Origin: Desulfurococcus sp.
GTDB lineage: Archaea > Thermoproteota > Thermoprotei_A > Sulfolobales > Desulfurococcaceae
DNA: 62,228 nt
Assembly: GCA_026626905.1 (NCBI GenBank)
Contig: JAPNUX010000002.1
Span: forward strand, 1 to 62,228
Direction of reading: 5' to 3'
Positions 9,012 to 17,167 of the stretch are shown one piece after another (within the stretch, counting starts at the first letter, position 1; each line of letters starts with the position of its first letter). The notes beneath the pieces were generated by a model. The model was not told where the DNA came from, did not search any database, and saw only the letters and a list, made by a program, of their open reading frames with translations. Position numbers and translations under genes: made by a program.

Positions 9012-9683
9012 ATGAGTAGAAGCATGTACCACTATATAGCTGAGGCCTGGAGGAAGGCTTGGAGTGGAGAGGATAGAGAGCTTAGAGACCTCTTAAGAGA
9101 GAAGTTAGTAGAGTGGAGGAGAGAGCCATCTGTAGTTAGAGTGGAGAAGCCTTCAAGACTAGATAGAGCGAGATCCCTAGGGTATAAGGCTAAGGTAGGC
9201 TTCGTCATAGCGAGAGTTAGAATTAGAAAAGGAGGTTTGAACAGGCCTAGACCTGATAGTGGTAGAAGACCTAAGAGAATGGGTGTCTACGGCTACTCTC
9301 CAGCTAAGAGCGCAAGGCTTATAGCTGAGGAGAGAGCGGCTAGAAAATTCCCCGGCCTCGAAGTCCTCAACAGCTACTATGTTGCCGAGGATGGAAGATA
9401 CATTTGGTATGAAGTAATACTAGTAGACCCCCACCACCCATCAATCTGCAACGATCCTGATGTAGGCTGGATATGTGAGCCTCAGCATAGAGGTAGAGTG
9501 TTCAGAGGGCTTACAAGCGCAGGCAAGAAGATGAGAGGATTGAGAAAGAGCCGTGGACTTAAAGGCACGGTTAAATACAAGTGGAAGCGTAAGCAGAAGG
9601 AGAGAGAGCTGAAGAAGCGCCACGAAGCCAGTAGAGGAGCCCGCGAGCCATGGCAGGTAGTAGAGAGAAAGCAGGAGGAGTAG
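9012..9683 (+). CDS. rpl15e: 50S ribosomal protein L15e
   Basis: 223 aa, strongly basic. The start is placed at ATG 9012 ([13 protein letters not shown]), which matches the family N-terminus and lies seven bases after GGTG (9001-9004); a TTG at 9006 has no usable spacing. Diagnostic segments are [36 protein letters not shown] and [18 protein letters not shown]. It is the first gene of a run that continues through RNase P genes. The last 34 bp overlap the next frame. Confidence 0.95.
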   Translation: MSRSMYHYIAEAWRKAWSGEDRELRDLLREKLVEWRREPSVVRVEKPSRLDRARSLGYKAKVGFVIARVRIRKGGLNRPRPDSGRRPKRMGVYGYSPAKSARLIAEERAARKFPGLEVLNSYYVAEDGRYIWYEVILVDPHHPSICNDPDVGWICEPQHRGRVFRGLTSAGKKMRGLRKSRGLKGTVKYKWKRKQKERELKKRHEASRGAREPWQVVERKQEE

Positions 9684-10138
9684 CACCACATGTTGTTGAG
9701 CTCTCAGCATTCTGCCATGCAACAGAGGATTGCGGGAGGGTACGCTCCTCTATACTGAATCTTCTACCCCCGAGTCTACGCGATGGGGTTATACTCACTG
9801 AGGAAACAACTACAGGATACTATGGGAACAGGATAACAGTTTTTAGAGCGAGAATACTAGAGCAGTGCGAGGAGGTTTTACGTTATATTTCATCGATAAT
9901 GGATGAAACCAGCAAGTCTATTCTAAGAGTTTCAATACACTTACGCTTCGACCAAAAAGCAAGAAGGTTAACGTTGAGGTTCAGCAAGCAAGATGCCTTC
10001 ATGGGTAAAGCGAGACTACTAGACTCCGATGATGTAGTTAAAATAGTAGTCCACTTCAAGGGAGTTAGAGATACTGGAAGACTACTCGAGTACCTGGAGG
10101 AACTAGGCGTGGCTTCAAGCCCCTCGAAGTCTCCTTAA
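9650..10138 (+). CDS. COG1325-type RNA-binding protein (predicted exosome-associated)
   Basis: 162 aa, beginning within the end of rpl15e. The core [32 protein letters not shown] and the C-terminal [23 protein letters not shown] are typical of the archaeal COG1325/DUF54 family, a small alpha/beta RNA-binding domain with an L5-like fold. The family has been predicted to act with the exosome or RNase P because it is always found in this gene neighbourhood. Overlap with rpl15e and close spacing to rnp3 (33 bp) argue for one transcript. The N-terminal 10 residues are poorly conserved, so a slightly later start is possible. Confidence 0.8.
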   Translation: MAGSREKAGGVAPHVVELSAFCHATEDCGRVRSSILNLLPPSLRDGVILTEETTTGYYGNRITVFRARILEQCEEVLRYISSIMDETSKSILRVSIHLRFDQKARRLTLRFSKQDAFMGKARLLDSDDVVKIVVHFKGVRDTGRLLEYLEELGVASSPSKSP

Positions 10139-10170
10139 CAACACGGGTTGAAATATACGAGGGTGGTTTA

Positions 10171-10782
10171 GTGTTCATCGATGTAAATGTTGCCAAGTGT
10201 AACGAGCAGATTTTAAGAGTAGCTGAGAGGCTTGGATACAGCTACTTAGCGTGTAGTAGCATGCATAACGGCTTCACGGGGAGAGTTAAAGCAGTAGGGA
10301 GGGTAGTAGTTAAGGCTGAAAGTGTCAGTGAACTCAAGAGGGTACTTGCAGGAGACCTTCAAGGCTACGTTTCAATAGTGCCGTTAACAGTCAGCACTGC
10401 GAGATGGAGTTCTCACGATGGAAGGATAGATTCAATTATGATGACTGGTGAGAACTTAGAGCTATTCGATAAGAAGCAGTTTAGAACCATGAAGATCTAT
10501 AGGAAGCCGCTTGAAGTATCCATGAGGGATCTTACTTCTCTCAGTGGGAGTGAAGGCGGTAGATTCTATAGGAGGCTGAATCTAGCTGTTAGAATGGGCG
10601 TGCAACTAGTAGTAGGCTCCGGAGCTGAGGACTGGTGGGATCTTCTCCATCCTCGTGTAATAGTAAGCTTCCTTAAAGTAGCCTACGATATACCGGAAAC
10701 CAAGGCTTTAATGTCCATTACAGCCACGCCAGCCCAGATCATGGCTTCCAAGACTACTATCCGCAATAATACTGTTCGGTAG
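10171..10782 (+). CDS. rnp3: Ribonuclease P protein component 3 (Rpp30)
   Basis: 203 aa. A GTG start four bases after GGTGG and TTTA. Family features: FIDVNVAKCNEQ at the N-terminus, the PHP/TIM-barrel-like pattern with IVPLTVSTARWSSHDGRID, and the closing segment WDLLHPRVIVSFLKVAYDIPETKALMS (in parts). Rpp30 pairs with Pop5 and activates the catalytic domain of RNase P RNA for tRNA 5' maturation. The partner gene rnp2 follows directly, as in many archaea. Confidence 0.88.
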   Translation: MFIDVNVAKCNEQILRVAERLGYSYLACSSMHNGFTGRVKAVGRVVVKAESVSELKRVLAGDLQGYVSIVPLTVSTARWSSHDGRIDSIMMTGENLELFDKKQFRTMKIYRKPLEVSMRDLTSLSGSEGGRFYRRLNLAVRMGVQLVVGSGAEDWWDLLHPRVIVSFLKVAYDIPETKALMSITATPAQIMASKTTIRNNTVR

Positions 10783-10888
10783 AGCCATCGAGGTATTTAA
10801 TATACTAGTCTCTTACATGATTAATGATGGCTCCATAAATCTCTATCCGCTAATATTGATTCTAGTTAATACAGGTGGACTGGACTCC

Positions 10889-11350
10889 ATGGACACTCTA
10901 GAAGGACTAGTAATTGCAGTGCTCGCCTTATCCCTCTTCTCGCTAGTCTTAGCTATTAAAGCGTACAGGAAGGCCGGCAGCGTGCTGAAAGCCAGCCGCG
11001 CGCTTGCTGAGGCTGAGAGAGAGGGGAAGCCTATTAAATTGAGGAAACGCTATATAGCCTTCACGCTGTCATGTAGTAAGCCTGTTAGTAGGAGAGCCTT
11101 CGAGAAAACTTTCACTGAAGTCTTCGCTAGGTACTTCGGTGAAAGCACTCTCAGCAAGGCTTCACCCCAGCTAATCTTATTCTTGGAGGAAGAGCAGAGA
11201 GGAATAGTAAGAGTTAGCCATCTCTACCGAGATCACGCTGTAGCAGTACTAGGCTTGCTCAAATCGATCGGTGATGCAAAATGCATTGTGATACCGTTAA
11301 GGACTTGTGGAACACTAAAGAAGTGTAGAGAAGCCGTTGAAGCCGGGTGA
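10889..11350 (+). CDS. rnp2: Ribonuclease P protein component 2 (Pop5) with N-terminal membrane helix
   Basis: 153 aa from ATG 10889, chosen because GGTGG (10874-10878) precedes it and because a TATA-like TATTTAATAT at 10794-10803 would place transcription start close to the alternative ATG 10817. The Pop5 domain covers residues about 45-150 (LRKRYIAFTLSCSKPVSRRAFEK in parts, VRVSHLYRDHAVAVLGLL, IPLRTCGTLKKC). Before it is an unusual extension: residues 6-24 (LVIAVLALSLFSLVLAIKA) form a convincing membrane helix followed by a basic, charged linker. Standard Pop5 has no such segment. It could tether RNase P to the membrane; this is inference. Confidence 0.8.
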   Translation: MDTLEGLVIAVLALSLFSLVLAIKAYRKAGSVLKASRALAEAEREGKPIKLRKRYIAFTLSCSKPVSRRAFEKTFTEVFARYFGESTLSKASPQLILFLEEEQRGIVRVSHLYRDHAVAVLGLLKSIGDAKCIVIPLRTCGTLKKCREAVEAG

Positions 11351-11373
11351 TACAGCTAGCAACCGTAGTGAGG

Positions 11374-11458
11374 TGCGGGGGGTGGGATTTGAACCCACGC
11401 AGGCCTACGCCAGCGGATCTTAAGTCCGCCCCCTTTGGCCAAGCTCGGGCACCCCCGC
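11374..11458 (-). tRNA. tRNA-Leu(TAA)
   Basis: Reading the minus strand: acceptor GCGGGGG pairs with CCCCCGC, the anticodon stem is GCGGA/TCCGC around loop CTTAAGA (anticodon TAA at about 11417-11419), a long class II variable arm follows, and the T arm is GTGGG-TTCAAAT-CCCAC. No CCA is encoded. There is no intron. The discriminator is A, as expected for Leu. Confidence 0.93.
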
Positions 11459-11490
11459 ATTCGTATCAAATCATACTTGGATCAGGGCAT

Positions 11491-11500
11491 TAAATTTTTA
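11491..11500 (-). promoter_or_regulatory. TATA box for tRNA-Leu
   Basis: On the minus strand TAAAAATTTA, 33-42 bp before the mature tRNA 5' end, the normal distance for an archaeal RNA-gene promoter with a short leader. Confidence 0.45.
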
Positions 11501-11760
11501 CTCCTGGTTTAAGACCACGGGTCTAGATTAACAATATATTCATTCTTGTAGGGTTAGTGCACTCTAGCTGTAGCGGGCTTCGAGCCTGCAGTTAAAGTCA
11601 GATCGTCGCGAAGCAATCACAGGTCATTCTGGAGCGGCTTCATCATCAAGGTCTTAGTGATTACTAGACTCCCTTAATTAATGTGCCTGCATCTTTCTCA
11701 AGGTTAAAAATGCCTGGCTGCATTAAGGAGATGCTAGGAACTGGAGAGTGGTGTAGAAGC

Positions 11761-12504
11761 ATGGGTTTCTCCATGGCTGCAGCGTATGATAGGGCGATAA
11801 CAATATTCTCGCCTGACGGGAGAATATACCAGGTAGAATATGCGTTCGAGGCTGTAAGGAGAGGGTGGACTACTATAGGCTTGAGAACTAAGAGTGCTGC
11901 GATCGTAGCAGCCGAGAAGAGGAAGATCACATCGCTTGTAGATGAAAAGACTGTCCAGAAGATCTTCAAGGTGGATGACCACATAGGAGCCAGCTACGCT
12001 GGGATGGCTGGTGATGGAAGAATCCTTGTAAGTTATGCTATAAGCCAGGCACTACTACATAGATTCTACTATGATGAGCCGGCACCTGTGGAGTACATTA
12101 CGAAGCTGGTATGTGATTTCAAGCAGGCTTACACTCAGCATGCTGGTGTAAGACCTTTCGGAGTTGCAATGATCTTCGCTGGAGTAGATGACGGGGGGAC
12201 ACAGCTCTATATGACTGAGCCTAGTGGCAGGTATCTCAGCTACTATGCTACAGCAATAGGAGAGAAGAGTAATGTAGTACTTGAATTCCTCGAGAAGAAC
12301 TACTCGTACAATCTTGACACCCGTGAATCCCTGAAGCTTGCCGTCCAGACTCTAGCAGGAATAGTTGAGGCTAGACCCTACGAGAGCTACATGGAGATCG
12401 GGTATGTCGACGTTGAATCTAAACAATTCAAGATACTCTCGGAGAAAGATATTAGGATGCTCATAGAGGAGCTCGAAAAAGAAGGCAAATTAAAGAGCCA
12501 GTAG
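11761..12504 (+). CDS. psmA: Proteasome alpha subunit
   Basis: About 247 aa from ATG 11761, which has GGTG (11751-11754) upstream and gives the family N-terminus MGFSMAAAYDRAITIFSPDGR; ATG 11773 is also possible, while the frame open back to 11683 is not coding in character. The N-terminal helix H0 forms the 20S gate. Further signatures are QVEYAFEAVRRG, AGMAGDGRILV and RPFGVAMIFAGVD. Its C-terminal residues bind nothing catalytic; the ring docks PAN or Cdc48. The partner beta genes are elsewhere in the window (44077 and 56759). Confidence 0.95.
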   Translation: MGFSMAAAYDRAITIFSPDGRIYQVEYAFEAVRRGWTTIGLRTKSAAIVAAEKRKITSLVDEKTVQKIFKVDDHIGASYAGMAGDGRILVSYAISQALLHRFYYDEPAPVEYITKLVCDFKQAYTQHAGVRPFGVAMIFAGVDDGGTQLYMTEPSGRYLSYYATAIGEKSNVVLEFLEKNYSYNLDTRESLKLAVQTLAGIVEARPYESYMEIGYVDVESKQFKILSEKDIRMLIEELEKEGKLKSQ

Positions 12505-12546
12505 GAAACTTACCGCTTACATTTACTCATAGGGGGATTTTAAACC

Positions 12547-13242
12547 GTGAAAGATAAACTTGTCATCGCACGCTACGAGTCTAAAGGGCATAGATTCGAG
12601 GTCCTCGTGGATCCAGAGCTAGCCCTCAAGATTAAGGAGGGGAAGCAGGTTAACATTGACGATGTGCTTGCAGGAGACTTCGTCTACAAAGATGTAAGAA
12701 AAGGGTTGAAGGCATCCCCGGAATCCATGAGAGAAGTCTTTGGAACAGATGACCCTAGAGTAGTCGCCCTAGAAGTCATAAAGCATGGTGAGCTGCAGTT
12801 AACAGCTGAGCAGAGAAGAAGGATTATAGAAGAGAAGAAGATGCAGGTACTCAACCTGATCGCTAGAAACGCTATTGACCCTAAAACAAAGCTTCCAATC
12901 CCAGTGAAGAGATTGGAGCTAGCCATGGAGCAGGCTAGAGTATCCATAGATCCATACAAGCCTGCTGAACAACAGTTAGAGCACGTGGTCTCCCAGCTAG
13001 CTAGAGTAATACCAATAAAGATCGCGAAGGCCTATGTAGCTGTGAGAATACCTGGAGAGTACGCTTCTAGAGCATTCAGGCAGCTTCAATCCATTGGAGT
13101 CGTGAAGAAGACTCAGTGGCGTGAGGATGGCAGCCTGTACGCTGAGATAGAGATACCTGCAGGACTGCAACAGGAGCTGATAGATAAAGTTAACGCTTTA
13201 AGTAAGGGTAGTGGTGAAGTCAAGATACTAAGCGTCGGGTGA
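12547..13242 (+). CDS. sbds: Ribosome assembly factor SBDS/Sdo1
   Basis: 231 aa, GTG start. The N-terminal FYSH domain begins KLVIARYESKGHRFEVLVDPE, followed by the three-helix linker domain (LTAEQRRRIIEEKKMQVLNL, NAIDPKTKLPIPVKRLELAM in parts) and a C-terminal ferredoxin-like domain. In archaea SBDS binds 50S subunits and, with EF-2-like GTPases, is implicated in release of aIF6. Its place directly after psmA and before rrp4 is conserved across archaea. Confidence 0.95.
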   Translation: MKDKLVIARYESKGHRFEVLVDPELALKIKEGKQVNIDDVLAGDFVYKDVRKGLKASPESMREVFGTDDPRVVALEVIKHGELQLTAEQRRRIIEEKKMQVLNLIARNAIDPKTKLPIPVKRLELAMEQARVSIDPYKPAEQQLEHVVSQLARVIPIKIAKAYVAVRIPGEYASRAFRQLQSIGVVKKTQWREDGSLYAEIEIPAGLQQELIDKVNALSKGSGEVKILSVG

Positions 13243-13251
13243 ATAGTTTTA

Positions 13252-13416
13252 ATGCTTCAAGCAGTAATATCAACAATTAGAGAAGCATGGGTAAGAGTAG
13301 CCGTGTTTTCTTCAAGCTTAATGATAACTCTACTACTGCTGGTAAGTGAAGTAGTCGCACAGCTCTGCTTAACAGGATTAAAGCCTCTTCACACTAAATA
13401 CACTTATGGGATTTAA
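13252..13416 (+). CDS. Small hydrophobic ORF in the exosome operon (54 aa, unrecognised)
   Basis: ATG 13252 to TAA 13416, nine bases after the sbds stop. The product has a polar N-terminus (MLQAVISTIREAW) and a single hydrophobic stretch at residues 15-38 (VRVAVFSSSLMITLLLLVSE), then a short basic tail. It fills nearly all of the otherwise unexplained spacer between sbds and rrp4 and ends 13 bp before the preferred rrp4 start. No homologue is recognised. There is no clear Shine-Dalgarno sequence (GTGAATAG only), so this may be a real small membrane protein or chance. Confidence 0.35.
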   Translation: MLQAVISTIREAWVRVAVFSSSLMITLLLLVSEVVAQLCLTGLKPLHTKYTYGI

Positions 13417-13429
13417 ATGGTGGTTTCCA

Positions 13430-14137
13430 TTGAAGATCCTAGTAGCTGATAGACAGCTAGTGCGGCCCGGCGACTGCCTCGCCATACTTAATGAAAGCGT
13501 TAGCGAGTTAAAGAGGTATCCCGAGAAGCACGTATATGTGATCGGTAATAAAGTGATAAGCGATGTCCTCGGCATAGTCTACGTTGAAAACGAGGATTTA
13601 AACGTGATACCTCTTGAAGGCGTATATTACCCTAGAAAAGATGACCTAGTCATTGGAGTTATAAGCGGGATAGGCGTGACAGCATGGAGTGTTGATATAA
13701 GAGCCCCCTACAAGGCTGTTCTCCCAGGACAGGATGTCGTAGAGGGGTTCAATCCTATAATCCACAACTTAAAGAACTATCTAGATATAGGCGACTACGT
13801 TCTAGCTAAAATAGCCGTATTCGATAGAACGAGAGACCCTGTTTTAACCACTAGGGGGAAAGGTTTAGGGAAGATCACAGAGGGTGTTGTCGTTGAGGTT
13901 AAACCAAGCAAGGTAGCACGTTTAATTGGGAGGAGGGGTAGCATGTATAATATTCTCACCTCTACAACAGGTTGTGATATAACAATAGCTCAGAATGGTT
14001 ATGTATGGTTGAAGTGTAAGGATGAATACACTACTAAGGTTTTAATAGACACGATAAAGCTTATTGAGTTAAAGGCGCATATACGTGGTCTCACCGAGGA
14101 GGTGCGGTCTACTCTAGAGTCTAAGTTGAGGGGGTAG
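13430..14137 (+). CDS. rrp4: Exosome subunit Rrp4
   Basis: About 235 aa from TTG 13430, placed six bases after GGTGG (13419-13423); an in-frame ATG at 13406 lacks a ribosome binding site and would add WWFP-rich residues not typical of the family. Segments seen: LVRPGDCLA at the N-terminal domain, an S1 domain (about residues 60-140, with [14 protein letters not shown]), and a KH domain beginning [20 protein letters not shown]. Rrp4 sits on the cap of the archaeal exosome and binds poly(A)-rich RNA. Its stop is one base before the rrp41 start. Confidence 0.92.
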   Translation: MKILVADRQLVRPGDCLAILNESVSELKRYPEKHVYVIGNKVISDVLGIVYVENEDLNVIPLEGVYYPRKDDLVIGVISGIGVTAWSVDIRAPYKAVLPGQDVVEGFNPIIHNLKNYLDIGDYVLAKIAVFDRTRDPVLTTRGKGLGKITEGVVVEVKPSKVARLIGRRGSMYNILTSTTGCDITIAQNGYVWLKCKDEYTTKVLIDTIKLIELKAHIRGLTEEVRSTLESKLRG

Positions 14138-14138
14138 T

Positions 14139-14870
14139 ATGAGCGGTAAGCCAGTACTAATTAGAGAGGATGGTTTAAGAATTGATGGGAGGAGACCAGA
14201 CGAGCTCCGCCCCATAAGAATAGCGATCGGAGTGTTAAGAAACGCTAATGGAAGTGCTCTCGTCGAGTACGGTGGTACAAAGGCTTTAGCAGCCGTTTAT
14301 GGTCCACGGGAGGCTTTACCCAAGCATATAAGCCTACCTGATAGAGCAGTACTGAGAGTAAGATACCATATGGCTCCATTCTCAACAACCGAGCGTAAGT
14401 CACCAGCGCCAACTAGAAGGGAGATAGAGCTATCTAAGGTTATACGTGAAGCCCTTGAATCCCTTGTATTTACATCCCAGTTCCCGAGGGCCAGCATAGA
14501 TGTATTCATAGAGATACTGCAGGCTGATGGAGGCACGAGGACAGCCGGGCTAACAGCAGCGTCACTCGCTCTAGCCGATGCAGGGATACCAATGAAGGAT
14601 CTAGCGATAGGTGTCGCAGTGGGTAAGGTTAACGGCGTGCTAGTCTTAGATATCAACGAGGTAGAAGACGAGTACGGGGAGGCTGATCTACCAGTGGGTA
14701 TAGCTCCCAACTTAGGTGAAATAGTATTATTCCAGCTGAATGGTGTTTTAACGAGAGATGAACTTAAGCAGGCTTTGGATATGGCTTTCAAAGGAGTAGA
14801 GGAAATATACAAGGTTGCCAAGGAGGCTATTTCCAGCAGGTATTTAAAGATGCTTGAAGCAGTAAGCTGA
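14139..14870 (+). CDS. rrp41: Exosome catalytic subunit Rrp41
   Basis: 243 aa, RNase PH fold. Signatures: [44 protein letters not shown]-like [20 protein letters not shown], and the catalytic [19 protein letters not shown], ending with the metal-binding DLPVG (Asp about 187 in [11 protein letters not shown]). Phosphorolytic 3'-5' degradation and polyadenylation take place in the Rrp41-Rrp42 hexamer. It is translationally coupled to rrp4 (one-base gap). Confidence 0.96.
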   Translation: MSGKPVLIREDGLRIDGRRPDELRPIRIAIGVLRNANGSALVEYGGTKALAAVYGPREALPKHISLPDRAVLRVRYHMAPFSTTERKSPAPTRREIELSKVIREALESLVFTSQFPRASIDVFIEILQADGGTRTAGLTAASLALADAGIPMKDLAIGVAVGKVNGVLVLDINEVEDEYGEADLPVGIAPNLGEIVLFQLNGVLTRDELKQALDMAFKGVEEIYKVAKEAISSRYLKMLEAVS

Positions 14871-14889
14871 ACACTCCATGGTGGTTTAA

Positions 14890-15750
14890 ATGAGTGTCAC
14901 ACCAAGCAGGGAACCCCTATTACCGCGGTCGCAGGTTGAAAACATACTGAGATCCCTGAGGAAGGGTGAGAGAGTAGATGGGAGAGGGTTAAGCGACTAC
15001 AGGCGGATAGATGTAATATTAAACCCAATACCTAAGGCTTCAGGTAGCTCCCTGGTAAGACTCGGCGGCACCCAAGTACTAGTAGGCGTTAAACTAGAGC
15101 TGGGAGAACCCTTCGAGGACCGGCCGAACGAGGGAGTCCTCCAGGTGCACGCGGAGTTTGTTCCACTAGCATCATCATCCTTCGAGCCCGGGCCTCCGGA
15201 CGAGAACTCGATTGAAGTAGCTAGAGTAATCGATAGATCCCTAAGAGAACCGAAGGCTGTGAAACTAGAAGATCTAGTCTTAGAGGCAGGGAGAACAGTG
15301 TGGGTTATCTTCAACGATATATACCTGCTAGATCATCAAGGCAATATTATTGATGCAAGCATGCTGGCATCTATGCTGGCCTTAGCATCTGCTAGAATAC
15401 CTAAAGCTATCAAAACTGAAGACGGCTACCGAGTTGACTATAATGAGACAACTGGTAAGCTACCAGTAAACACTCTTGTTGCAACAGTAACAATGGGGAT
15501 CTATGGTGACACCGTGGTAGTAGACCCCTTACTAGAAGAGGAGGCTGTCCTTGACTCGTTCATCACAATAGCTGTAGATGAAGCTGGAAGGATCTGTGGG
15601 ATACAGAAGAGGGGTTTAACTGGTTTATCGAGGAGGGTTCTCGAGAATGCTGTAGATACAGCGGTATCCAAGGGTAGGGAGCTCATAGATTTAATGAGGA
15701 AAGTATTAAATAACCCTGAGGAATACATGAAGCCATTAGCATTCGAGTAG
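14890..15750 (+). CDS. rrp42: Exosome subunit Rrp42
   Basis: 286 aa, second RNase PH-type subunit, non-catalytic by family. Segments: LRKGERVDGRGLSDYRRIDV, GSSLVRLGGTQVLVGVKLEL, ALASARIPKAIKTE, and the C-terminal helix EYMKPLAFE. Rrp42 forms the ring with Rrp41 and helps to hold RNA. It starts 19 bp after rrp41 behind GGTGG. Confidence 0.95.
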   Translation: MSVTPSREPLLPRSQVENILRSLRKGERVDGRGLSDYRRIDVILNPIPKASGSSLVRLGGTQVLVGVKLELGEPFEDRPNEGVLQVHAEFVPLASSSFEPGPPDENSIEVARVIDRSLREPKAVKLEDLVLEAGRTVWVIFNDIYLLDHQGNIIDASMLASMLALASARIPKAIKTEDGYRVDYNETTGKLPVNTLVATVTMGIYGDTVVVDPLLEEEAVLDSFITIAVDEAGRICGIQKRGLTGLSRRVLENAVDTAVSKGRELIDLMRKVLNNPEEYMKPLAFE

Positions 15751-15762
15751 GGTGGTGCTTAA

Positions 15763-16023
15763 ATGGGTAGAACAAAGATTGTAGGTATTGCGGGAAGATA
15801 TGGAACTCGGTATGGTTCAACACTCAGGAAGAAAGTACGTGATATACTAGAGAAGAGGTATGCTGATCACACGTGCCCGTTCTGCGGGCATTCAGGCAGA
15901 GTTGTAAGAGTATCAACCGGTGTATGGATGTGTAAGAAGTGTGGTGCTAAATGGGCTGGAGGAGCATACCTACCGAAAACTGAGGCCGCGAAACTATTCC
16001 CAAGTGTTATTGTAAGGGAGTAA
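15763..16023 (+). CDS. rpl37ae: 50S ribosomal protein L37Ae
   Basis: 86 aa, zinc ribbon with CPFCGH and CKKCGAKWAGGAY. The N-terminus GRTKIVGIAGRYGTRYG is typical. It starts 12 bp after rrp42 behind GGTGG and belongs to the same cluster. Confidence 0.95.
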   Translation: MGRTKIVGIAGRYGTRYGSTLRKKVRDILEKRYADHTCPFCGHSGRVVRVSTGVWMCKKCGAKWAGGAYLPKTEAAKLFPSVIVRE

Positions 16024-16028
16024 CATTC

Positions 16029-16562
16029 TTGCTACTAATATCGACATCCCATAGGCCATCCCAGAGGACTAGGTCTTTTACTAAGGATCTCGCTTCACTA
16101 ATACCGTACTCTGCAAGGATTACACGGGGTAAAATGAGGCTCAGCGATCTCGCTGCAGAAGCCTATCGGCGTGGCCTCCAGTATATTCTAATCGTATGTG
16201 AGAGCCGTGGAAACCCCTCACAGCTATTAGTCTACAGGATTGAAGCATCTACAGGATTGTTCCAGGTGAGTAGGTATGCAGTCATCAAGTTAAAGGGAGT
16301 AAGGCTCTCCAGGGAGAATCCCTTGTCGACTAGAGTGTATAATCCTAGAAGCATTGGTATTGATTATGAGAATTGCACGACCGACTTATGTTTTACTCTA
16401 GCAGACCTACTACTAGCTATATTCTTTAAGGTGCTCGGGAACCAGCCTGACGTTAAAGTCGTTTTAGAGGATGGTGAGGCTGTTACTATGAGATTCTATA
16501 GTTCTGTAAACCGTCAAGTCGGCCCTTTAATCAAGGTTAGAGAGGTGACTGTATATAAGTAA
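16029..16562 (+). CDS. Brix-domain rRNA maturation protein (Imp4-like)
   Basis: 177 aa. TTG start five bases after the rpl37ae stop. The N-terminus LLISTSHRPSQRTRSFTKDLASLIP and ARITRGKMRLSDLAAEA are typical of archaeal Brix proteins, single-domain relatives of Imp4/Brx1 that assist rRNA folding in ribosome assembly. The last nine bases overlap the proposed pcc1 start. Confidence 0.88.
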   Translation: MLLISTSHRPSQRTRSFTKDLASLIPYSARITRGKMRLSDLAAEAYRRGLQYILIVCESRGNPSQLLVYRIEASTGLFQVSRYAVIKLKGVRLSRENPLSTRVYNPRSIGIDYENCTTDLCFTLADLLLAIFFKVLGNQPDVKVVLEDGEAVTMRFYSSVNRQVGPLIKVREVTVYK

Positions 16563-16863
16563 GCGTATTGAAGTCGAGTACACTCTAGCAGTAGAAAGTA
16601 GTATTGGTGAAACAGTAGCCTCCTCCATTAAGCCTGAACTAAGCGAGATCCCAGGAAACTGTAGCAGCGAGATAGTAATTGAGGAGAAAGCGCTAAAGCT
16701 TAAACTAGCATGCGATAACGCCAGTGACCTAAAAGCCTTAAATAACAGCTTCACCAATATGATACTCATGCTAGTAGAGCTACTGGAGGTGCTTAAGGTT
16801 GAGCGAGAAGAGTCTTCCACCAGAGATCCAGCAGATGCTAGTCCAGTATCAAACCCTCCGTGA
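16555..16863 (+). CDS. pcc1: KEOPS subunit Pcc1, predicted ATA start
   Basis: 102 aa reading ISKRIEVEYTLAVESSIG at its N-terminus. No ATG, GTG or TTG occurs in frame before position 16758, which is two thirds through the domain, and an in-frame stop lies at 16546. A strong Shine-Dalgarno GAGGTGA (16542-16548) is spaced six bases from ATA 16555, so ATA is the likely initiator. The protein has the Pcc1 layout: strand, KPELSEIP loop, strand pair (SEIVIEEKALKLKLAC), and a long helix LKALNNSFTNMILMLVELLE. Pcc1 dimerises and carries Kae1 in the t6A-forming KEOPS complex. The C-terminus overlaps pfdB by 65 bp, longer than usual. Confidence 0.72.
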   Translation: MSKRIEVEYTLAVESSIGETVASSIKPELSEIPGNCSSEIVIEEKALKLKLACDNASDLKALNNSFTNMILMLVELLEVLKVEREESSTRDPADASPVSNPP

Positions 16864-17167
16864 ACACCAGGTTAGAATAGATGCAGAGTTAAAGCTTGTT
16901 GAAGCAGAGTTAAGCGACATAGAGAGCATTCTGGATACACTGAAAAACACGAGCGATGACGTTGAGCTTTACAAGGCACTCGGCCACGTGATCATAAAGA
17001 AGAGTAAGGCTGAAGTAGTAAAAGAACTTGAGGATAGAAAAGAGCTCTTAATAGTGAAGAGAGATAAGTACCGTAAGCAACTAGACTTCGTTAACAAGCA
17101 GGTCAGCGAGCTCGAAGCTAAGATAAAGGAGGCTTTAAGTAAGCATGGCCTCACAGCCAGCCGGTAG
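16799..17167 (+). CDS. pfdB: Prefoldin beta subunit
   Basis: 122 aa. TTG start nine bases after GGAGGTG (16783-16789). The protein has two long coiled-coil helices (about residues 8-50 and 70-115) joined by a short beta hairpin near VIIKKSKAEVVKEL, typical of PfdB. Prefoldin holds unfolded chains for the thermosome. It is embedded between pcc1 and DUF3194, overlapping both. Confidence 0.9.
   Translation: MSEKSLPPEIQQMLVQYQTLREHQVRIDAELKLVEAELSDIESILDTLKNTSDDVELYKALGHVIIKKSKAEVVKELEDRKELLIVKRDKYRKQLDFVNKQVSELEAKIKEALSKHGLTASR

Noticed and set aside
9441-9798. Minus-strand ORFs across rpl15e and the COG1325 gene
   Set aside because: They are shadows of strongly conserved plus-strand genes.
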